Shown: positions 7,620 through 13,190 of the stretch, piece by piece | How the letters are laid out: each line of letters begins with the position of its first letter | Position numbering within the stretch: position 1 is the first letter of the stretch | Assembly: GCA_910592205.1 (NCBI GenBank) | Contig: CAJVPJ010001023.1 | Location: forward strand, 1 to 13,190 | Direction of reading: 5' to 3' | Source of the DNA: Paraglomus occultum | Lineage: Eukaryota; Glomeromycota; Glomeromycetes; Paraglomerales; Paraglomeraceae | DNA: 13,190 bases | The notes under the pieces: generated by a model | What the model was told of the DNA's origin: nothing | Seen by the model: only the letters and a program-made list of their open reading frames with translations | The model's database searches: none | Made by a program: the position numbers and the translations under genes

Positions 7620-8220
7620 TCAGCTCTTTAACTTTTGTCTCGGGTTTAATATTTATTGCCTCATGTTACGTAAATTGTTGCTGTGCAGTTAGTATTCAGA
7701 ACAAAATTAATATTTATGATTAATTTTCATGTTTGAATATCGACCCTCTTGCATAACCCCATTTATGGAATACGTATACTTTGTGATACACGATCGAGAA
7801 AGACCTGCTTTGAAGTAAGTCCTGGCTTGTTAGAAAGTTTTCTTAGACATACGATATCGTCACTTATCAGGCAGAGACGGCTTATTATCGGGCTTAACAC
7901 TTAAAACCATTTGCAAGTATTGCTGTCCAAACATATTGTTTTTCTTTAACAGTACTGGTCAATTTAACTAATTACAACAAAATTTGATAAAAATTAGTTA
8001 GAATAAAATAATAACTACGGCTCCTTATCCGAAAATTATACAATTACTTTAGCTAAAGTTTGTTTGTTTATTATGAAACGTTTTAGTGTAGAAGTTGCAT
8101 CAGAAAATAATTTGAATTACACGCGTTCTTTGTCTTACACTTATTCGAAATAAGTAAGAAATCCTTTACTTGTATGTTGTATAACAGTTTACATAATAAA
8201 AATATGTATACGTCACAGCC
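7620..8220. other. Intergenic stretch, nothing assignable
   Basis: AT-rich, no open frame of interest on either strand and no clear repeat apart from the MITE that begins at 8221. Confidence 0.5.
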
Positions 8221-8392
8221 TACAGTCAACTCTCTTTATAACGACCTTCTTTATAACGACCACCTGTGCTCTGCCCGTTTTCAAAAACGTCATATAATTT
8301 ATTATATGTACTACGCTGCATATAATGACCGCTGCATATAATGACCGATTTTGCCCAGCCCTAGGCGGTCGTTATAAAGAGAGTTGACTGTA
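8221..8392. mobile_element. Pogo/Tc1-like MITE with perfect terminal repeats
   Basis: Two perfect 26-bp inverted ends, 8221-8246 and 8367-8392, beginning tacagtcaactctctttata. The outer TA on each side is the likely target duplication, leaving a 168-bp element with 24-bp terminal repeats. Inside the left end ctttataacgacc is repeated (8234-8246, 8249-8261), and near the right end cgctgcatataatgac occurs twice in tandem (8314-8329, 8330-8345). No coding capacity, so it must have been moved by a transposase elsewhere. TA duplication and the CAGT start fit the Tc1/mariner/pogo superfamily. The absence of mismatches in the ends suggests recent insertion. Confidence 0.92.
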
Positions 8393-8932
8393 CATATCTA
8401 ATTTGTTGCAAAAATTATTAGGACCTGCCAAGTTAATTGCCTAATTGGAATTTGATTGAAATTTTATGGTCAAAGATCGATTTCAGAAGAGTTTAAAAAA
8501 TTTTAATGGATGGCTAACCAAATATTAGATTTATCAGAAAGCTGCTTTAAAGGTTTTGTGTTTCAACTCTAGATTTTTTGTTCAGACTAAATAAGTGTTT
8601 AATTGTCTTTTGATCAATGTCAAAAATTACAAGATTTTATTTAGTCTTTTTATAAAAAGCAAACGTTTTATCACTGATTGTATTTATGAAGTGGACCTCG
8701 TTAACATTCTACATTTGAACTAAGGCATTATGGATAATAATTTGACATTATAATTTTTTCACTTTGAAAAACGTTAACGAGATATACTCGTACACAATAA
8801 GAATGTAATTTCACTAATTTAATAACAAATTAACTGATTACAACCAATTTTTTACGTAGCAACCTAAAACTCGAATTGCCAACTATTGCTTTAATGCCAA
8901 TTAAGCTGTACACGTGTCAAGTTTTTAATATA
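8393..8932. other. Intergenic stretch containing a degenerate foldback
   Basis: Inverted repeat ctcgttaacatt (8697-8708) and aacgttaacgag (8770-8781), 11 of 12 matching with looser pairing further in. The preceding gtggacctcgttaac resembles ends of pogo-type elements, so it may be an old MITE of about 85 bp. Otherwise nothing assignable. Confidence 0.35.
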
Positions 8933-9169
8933 TTAAGTTTGTACCCTATTATATTTGTCAGCAAATTGTGGAAGAGACCTTAATGATAAATCATTAGCTA
9001 TATACTGTCTATTACATGCGTTGAATCTTAATTGTGTGAAATTAATTACGGTTAAATTTCTAATAATGTTCGGCCGTCTCATGTCCATGTGAAAACATCC
9101 ATAAATGATAGACCATCCAATGGCTAATTGCCTATTATAATCCAAGACACCTTTAACCACTCTCGCCAT
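8933..9169 (-). CDS. Hypothetical small ORF, 78 aa
   Basis: ATG (9169) to TAA on the minus strand, starting MARVVKGVLDYNRQLAIGW. No signal peptide, no recognised motif and no TATA box or splice site that I can pair with it. Composition is plausible for coding, but length is near what chance gives in AT-rich DNA. Treat as weak. Confidence 0.2.
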   Translation of the reverse strand: MARVVKGVLDYNRQLAIGWSIIYGCFHMDMRRPNIIRNLTVINFTQLRFNACNRQYIANDLSLRSLPQFADKYNRVQT

Positions 9170-9686
9170 CCATAATAATGCATATTAAAACCACGATTTT
9201 TTGTCATTATACGTGTATCTCGCACGAATAAAAGTTTTATAATACAATATAATCTCGTTTAGGTTTGTTATTAATTATGCAACCGAACGCTAAAAGCCGT
9301 GATGACCATCATTTAACCAAATTGGCAAACAGCAGGTATATGGAAAAGAACTGACCAGTTTAATTATCGTAGAGTTGATTAAGTGACCATTTTGGTGGCT
9401 AATTGTATAAATTTGCAAAGTAAACTTCATATCTGTATGCATATGTACTCACTCATTTAACGTTTTAAATTAAAAAAAAAAACCATTCGTATTTCCTAAT
9501 CAAGGAAGCCAGTCTTTAAAATTACGAGCTTTTATTAGTTGAGCAAATTGTTGTATTACTGTGAGTGCATTTAATCCAGCAGCGAGTCTAAGCGCAGCGA
9601 GTCAATTTGTTTTCCTGGGTTTGCAAATACGTTACACCTGACAATACAAACCACAAAGTAAGTACATCAAGAAACTGAAACTGAAA
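9170..9686. other. Intergenic stretch with small tandem repeats
   Basis: Contains an 11-base A run (about 9472-9482), gcagcgagtc repeated at 9579-9588 and 9594-9603, and three tandem GAAACT hexamers at 9671-9688. No gene seen. Confidence 0.5.
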
Positions 9687-9935
9687 CTACCATCTGAATG
9701 CCATGATATAACGTATGCCACATAGGCCAACTTTAGAACGACTTCTTGTCGGCGTTTGATTGACGCAATTGTTAATAAAGCAAATGAATTGATAGAGGCA
9801 AAAAAGCATTTGCCTTAACAAATTTGTGCATTTCAATGCGTTATCTGCGAGTAGTAGATCTTTCAAATTCCATTTGTCTGAAACTGATCGGTCTCCGTCG
9901 TTGATCAATTGCGCTAATAAATCGCCATAATTCAA
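9687..9935 (-). pseudogene. Coding-like fragment, unrecognised, no ATG
   Basis: Minus-strand open frame of about 82 codons. It begins right after an acceptor-like cacattag, with a CTAAC about 55 nt further upstream, so it could be an exon rather than an ORF start. The first third (NYGDLLAQLINDGDRSVSD...) looks coding; the later part becomes Cys/Phe-rich and less convincing. No family recognised, and no neighbouring exon could be fixed. Confidence 0.22.
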
Positions 9936-10159
9936 CTAATGTGACACGACGATAAATGATGCTTTGTATAACGAGAAATTGACGGTTAGGCATCGATAAT
10001 CAACCATTTTCACAATGGATGCGATTCTGACCAATGAATGACTGCTATAAAATACTTTCTCGATTGCAAACCATAACACATGTATTCCAACAAGCAATCA
10101 GACAACAAATAAAATGTTCTAATAGAAACCAAACATTAGCGTTACAAATTGCATTACGT

Positions 10160-10407
10160 AGTTAATCTCGATAAAATAAGTCACTTTAAGATAAATCACT
10201 CTAAAATAAAGAATTTTTCTGCCTCGAATTTTTAATATTAAACATATAATCCTCGATAAAATAAAATCTCTATAGTTTAAACCATTACCTCCAGCCCGTC
10301 GACTTTATTACAGTATATCGAGTTTGGCTATGTAATTGCTTAATATTTGGGTATAGGATTTGAAAACGGACTGAGAAATTTTTATTTTTTCTGCCTCCAT
10401 TTTTTAA
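10160..10407. repeat. Short dispersed repeats, possible transposon-end debris
   Basis: ctcgataaaataa occurs at 10167-10179 and 10252-10264, and ttttctgcctc followed by a T run and aa occurs at 10213-10235 and 10384-10407. The ctcgataaaat motif resembles terminal repeats of pogo-type elements. The block lies immediately beyond the Tc1 relic at 10423-11010. Confidence 0.4.
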
Positions 10408-10422
10408 ATGCGGTTTTCGATA

Positions 10423-10793
10423 TTATGCTTCGATTGGATTGAGATCCGGACTGTAAGAAGCCAAGGATGAACACGTTTCGGTCATTATCCCGCTAAAATA
10501 CCCATTATTACCCAGCAAGTTGTCAGTATTGCCGTATAAATAATTATTGAGAAATTTCCGATATAATAGCGGTTTAGATTCTCCGTAAATATGCAATTTT
10601 TTCCTTAATGCACGAGTTGCATTGCGTTTCTTCATTTATTAGACGTTGTGAAGTGATTATGTCTAATTGTTATTCCAATTTGGCGACGTTGTTCAGGAGA
10701 TAATTTTCGTGGTCGACCAGCTCGATAAATTTTAGACATTTTTCGAAGCATGGAAACACAGCGTTTACAGAAGCGCAGATTTTTCGTTTGCAT
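10423..10793 (-). pseudogene. Degenerate Tc1/mariner-type transposase
   Basis: Two overlapping minus-strand frames. The first (10793 to 10632) contains YRAGRPRKLSPEQRRQIG, the GRPRKLS motif of the Tc1 paired-like DNA-binding domain. It stops at a TGA that overlaps the ATG of the second frame (10635 to 10423), which continues ATRALRKKLHIYGESKPLL and ends SYSPDLNPIEA, the SPDLNPIE signature near the third catalytic acidic residue of Tc1 DDE transposases. The first two catalytic Asp motifs are missing, since only about 35 residues separate the two conserved parts. This is therefore a dead copy with a large internal deletion, a frameshift and a truncated end after SPDLNPIE. Confidence 0.85.
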
Positions 10794-10968
10794 GCGGACG
10801 TTTTGTTCCAAAAAAAACTTACAGTTTGTTTTAATAGGTGTATGTGTCGTTTGAAAAGTAAAATAAGCGTAAAGACAGTTTGTACATTGTTTATATTTTA
10901 AATTACTGTTATACTGCTCAAACTGGTGTTAGTAAACAAACGCCTAAACGCAAGATGCTGTCAACAAA

Positions 10969-11009
10969 AACCAAAATTACGTATCTATCGCTACTTTTGT
11001 CCAGTACTG
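10969..11009. mobile_element. Terminal repeat of the Tc1-type element
   Basis: Read on the minus strand this starts CAGTACTGGACAAAAGTAGC, a CAGT-type end about 210 bp upstream of the transposase frame start, as expected for Tc1 elements. The outermost 8 bases CAGTACTG are themselves palindromic. A matching left end was not found, though tacagtatatcgag near 10311 could be a badly decayed one. A related end lies at 39-69. Confidence 0.6.
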
Positions 11010-11468
11010 TGGTTGTGTCAAACAAAGTCCTGTTACTATAAGTTTGTAGTTATTTAGCACACCTTTTAAGCAATCTAGAACTACTATTTTTTTATATTAA
11101 AAACGAACGCGTCTGATAATAATTGTTTGACAGTCGTGTTGGTTGATTGTAAAAACTGATAAATGATTACGTGGACTTAAAACATATTGGGTCGTTTATC
11201 AAAAAGTTGCTTCAAACAAACCCGAGTTTTAAATTAGCATTTCTGACTTTTTTTTCATTAAAACAATGTTTTCTATACAGCTTGATGGACAGTGCGATTC
11301 CTTTGCCAATGTAAGTTTTGCATAACTTTGACTTAGTCCATAGTAGCTAGAAAGTGTATTAGTATTGTCGTAGTTTCAAGAGCGTCACTTGTTGCCTCAA
11401 AAACCCCGAATTATTATATACAGTTTGCTGTAATTATCTAAAGTTAAGTTATAAGGTATTTCTGAAGA
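11010..11468. other. Stretch with isolated splice-like signals
   Basis: ttttctatacag (ending 11280) is followed by 30 bases and then GTAAGT at 11311, the shape of a 10-codon microexon on the plus strand. A later acceptor tattatatacag occurs near 11422. No flanking exons could be supported. Confidence 0.2.
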
Positions 11469-11564
11469 ATGTTAGATGAATATCCAGCTGATATTAAAAT
11501 TCTATGCATGTTATGTGGGGCAGACTGCAACAAAACCAGACAAAGTGAACATTTGATCATGTGA
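11469..11564 (+). pseudogene. Short zinc-finger-like fragment
   Basis: ATG-started frame of 31 codons with ILCMLCGADCN followed by SEHLIM and a stop. The C-x2-C spacing, then His about 12 residues after the second Cys, resembles the start of a BED-type or other transposon-derived zinc finger. No second His is present in frame and stops follow. It lies about 550 bp upstream of, and on the same strand as, the kinase-like pseudogene; whether they belong together is unknown. Confidence 0.25.
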
Positions 11565-12114
11565 GCTAAAAGAGGCTGATGTGGCTGGAAAATAGGCTAA
11601 TACTAATTTAACTGACAAAAATTTTGGTGAGGCTTTGCTTGATTATAGCTGTGGCTCATGCACCAATCCAGACTAAATTTTAGTGACATTTTAGACCTAT
11701 TGTTAAGTTCTAATACTAATAGTAAGTGAATGTGACTAGCATTCGTGTATAAAAATGAATTCACATTCACCAAAACAAAAACATTGTTGTGACGTGTTTT
11801 CACACAAAAAGACTGTATCTAATCATGATCAAAACATTTGCATTTCAAAAAAGCTTTATTCAATAAAAATGGTTTGTTATTATTATATTAATATTGTCTT
11901 CTGATAGGAGTTGGCATGCATATGCAGACAAAAATGCTAATATTAATTGATTTCCACTTGTAGGAATTTCTCTACAAAGTCGCAGAAGCTTTTGTGCTTT
12001 TGCTCTTTCTTGCTTTGGTGTTTGCCAACAAGATCAACTCACATACCATTGTATGCTTTCTTTTGTACATCAACAACCACCAACAAGCTGTTGCACATAG
12101 CATGGTGATTAATA
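11565..12114. other. Region with no intact gene, possible relic sequence
   Basis: Composition shifts to fewer A/T runs than further left. Short frames such as LTDKNFGEALLDY (+, near 11609) look like coding debris but break off quickly. It may be the decayed upstream part of the kinase-like gene. Confidence 0.3.
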
Positions 12115-12673
12115 TTCGAGATCTTTGTTGCCTTTGGGGTTGCCATTGCTGGTCCCTGGATGTGCTTCTTGGAGCCATCTTTCTCGACAAAGCTGTAGTG
12201 CAGCCATTGACACCATTTCTTCCCTTGATGGCAACACCACCTGATTATGAGCATATTGGATGCATTTCTCGAATCCTGGTAGCATTGAGCTATGCATTCC
12301 AAAAGTTACAAAAATTCTACACAAGTTTGCCCAGCTCTCATGTGGATGGATGACAGCAATTTTCCCCACATTTTCAACAGTATGTACTGTAGATTCAAGC
12401 ACATCAGTTTCCTTCACATACCTTTCACAGCTGATGGAAGGGCATACTATACTAATATGGAAGGCAAAAACTGATAATTGTAAATTGATTGTTGTGAAGT
12501 TTACATGTAAATACAACAAGAATGCACACATACTTTGTGCCACAATCAACTTGCCCCTAAACTGCATTACTTTGGAAGGCACACAGAACTGCCATGGAAA
12601 AACTGGTAACTGGTATGTCTTACAAAGAAAATGTATTTATTCAACAATATTGCATGTAAATTATAATGGATGA
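12115..12673 (+). pseudogene. Frameshifted fungal protein-kinase-like gene remnant
   Basis: The homology runs through three frames in order. FVAFGVAIAGPWMC (12124-12165) shifts to LLGAIFLDKAVVQPLTPFLP and SRILVALSYAFQKLQKFYTS (about 12163-12345), then NFPHIF (about 12358-12375), then SFTYLSQLME and LIVVKFTCKYNKNAHILCA (about 12400-12540), then GNWYVL. This order of an upstream GP...LG..FLDK..V.PLTPFLPL region, a helical L..L..FYTSL segment, and a kinase-like N-lobe strand with VVKFT..YN..AH..C is what I recall from large families of protein-kinase-like genes in Glomeromycotina and Basidiomycota. At least three frameshifts and no recognisable catalytic loop downstream make this a dead copy. 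The lysine of VVKF would be the ATP-contacting one. Minus-strand frames across the same span are shadows. Confidence 0.6.
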
Positions 12674-12800
12674 TAATGTATTACAGTCTTATCATACTAC
12701 TGCAACATATAAACACCTTCTGGAGCCAATTTAATGTGTATGGTTGACCATGGTGTTCTGCATGTTTTTGTTCTAACATTGTCCAGGATTGAGCTGATAT

Positions 12801-13171
12801 TGTTACAATTACGGACGATGAATTGGCCGCAGCAATCATGTGATAAAATCTTACTCCGCAGTCCGCGACCTAGAAATTTTATTGCCCGATCTAGATACAA
12901 ATTAGTCGCAGTGAAAAGAACCCAATTTTAGTAATAATTCATGAAGCAAAATTGGTGTTTGAGTTATATAAGCGACCATTATCCCATCGTCTAGCTCTCA
13001 TGTTGAATATGAATGTTGAATGTTGAAATGTTGGTCTGATATTGTTGTTATACTTATATTCCACGGAATTGTTCTTATCCACGGAATAAATAAACAAAAA
13101 AATTTTAATTCCCTTTAAAATTACTTTCTTTCTATCGGTTGATCGTCGAATTTATCGTAATTATTATAACA
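12801..13171. mobile_element. LTR-like segment, doubtful
   Basis: Begins TGTTACAAT and ends ATTATAACA, near-inverted ends. Inside are TATATAAG (about 12965-12972) and AATAAATAAA about 115 bp later (from 13085), in the order promoter then poly(A) signal expected of an LTR. Against this, the 5-bp flanks (gatat and acgga) do not match and no primer binding site follows. It also holds small repeats: tccacggaat at 13060 and 13078, and atgttgaa units at 13000-13030. It may instead be a promoter for a gene right of the window. Confidence 0.2.
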
Positions 13172-13190
13172 ACGGACAATACTTGTTGCC

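Noticed and set aside
12039-12582. Minus-strand frames (157 and 87 codons) as a hAT-type transposase
   Set aside because: PSREEM and similar words looked hAT-like at first, but the plus strand shows several ordered kinase-family blocks over the same bases, which explains the coding composition better.
12801-13171. Solo LTR with target-site duplication
   Set aside because: Flanking five bases differ (gatat versus acgga), so a clean solo LTR cannot be claimed; kept only as a weak LTR-like feature.

Overview
This is an AT-rich, gene-poor window of eukaryotic nuclear DNA, most probably from a fungus. The evidence for a fungus is: two secreted proteins with a signal peptide followed by a Kex2-type Lys-Arg site; TATA boxes and AATAAA signals instead of ribosome binding sites; intron signals of fungal type (TACTAAC branch site, GTATGT donor); and remnants of Tc1/mariner-type DNA transposons. 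The MITE ends and the decayed kinase-like gene resemble what I remember of arbuscular mycorrhizal fungi (Glomeromycotina, e.g. Rhizophagus). That placement is inference only.

The only two intact, convincing genes lie on the minus strand, about 4.5 kb apart, in the same orientation (1850 to 990 and 6319 to 5375). They are tandem paralogues encoding secreted proteins of 286 and 314 residues. Both have a signal peptide, a conserved LEKR|RF processing site, a conserved N-terminal domain, a low-complexity Lys/Pro linker and a C-terminal four-cysteine domain. The first 180 residues align without gaps at about 77% identity, and the last 83 at about 65%. The duplication includes the promoter (TATA box, a 17-bp block and a GCGACTGG block) and the 3' flank (AATAAA). 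The linker differs most: gene 2 has five exact-length 7-residue repeats, while gene 1 has a lysine-rich, non-repetitive stretch. Function is unknown; secretion is well supported.

The rest is mostly non-coding with mobile-element debris. There is a Tc1/mariner-type transposon end at the left edge (about 39-69) and a perfect 172-bp pogo-like MITE at 8221-8392. A degenerate Tc1 transposase with one recognisable terminal repeat lies at 10423-11010. A frameshifted fungal protein-kinase-like pseudogene lies at about 12115-12673 on the plus strand, and a region with LTR-like signals at the right end. Between the paralogues, 3816-4365 (+) supports a speculative three-exon small gene whose splice signals and phases agree. 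Several short, coding-like but unrecognised fragments are listed with low confidence.

No tRNA, rRNA, CRISPR array, operon or bacterial signal was found. The most interesting item is the tandem pair of secreted proteins with a conserved promoter and a fast-changing repeat linker.
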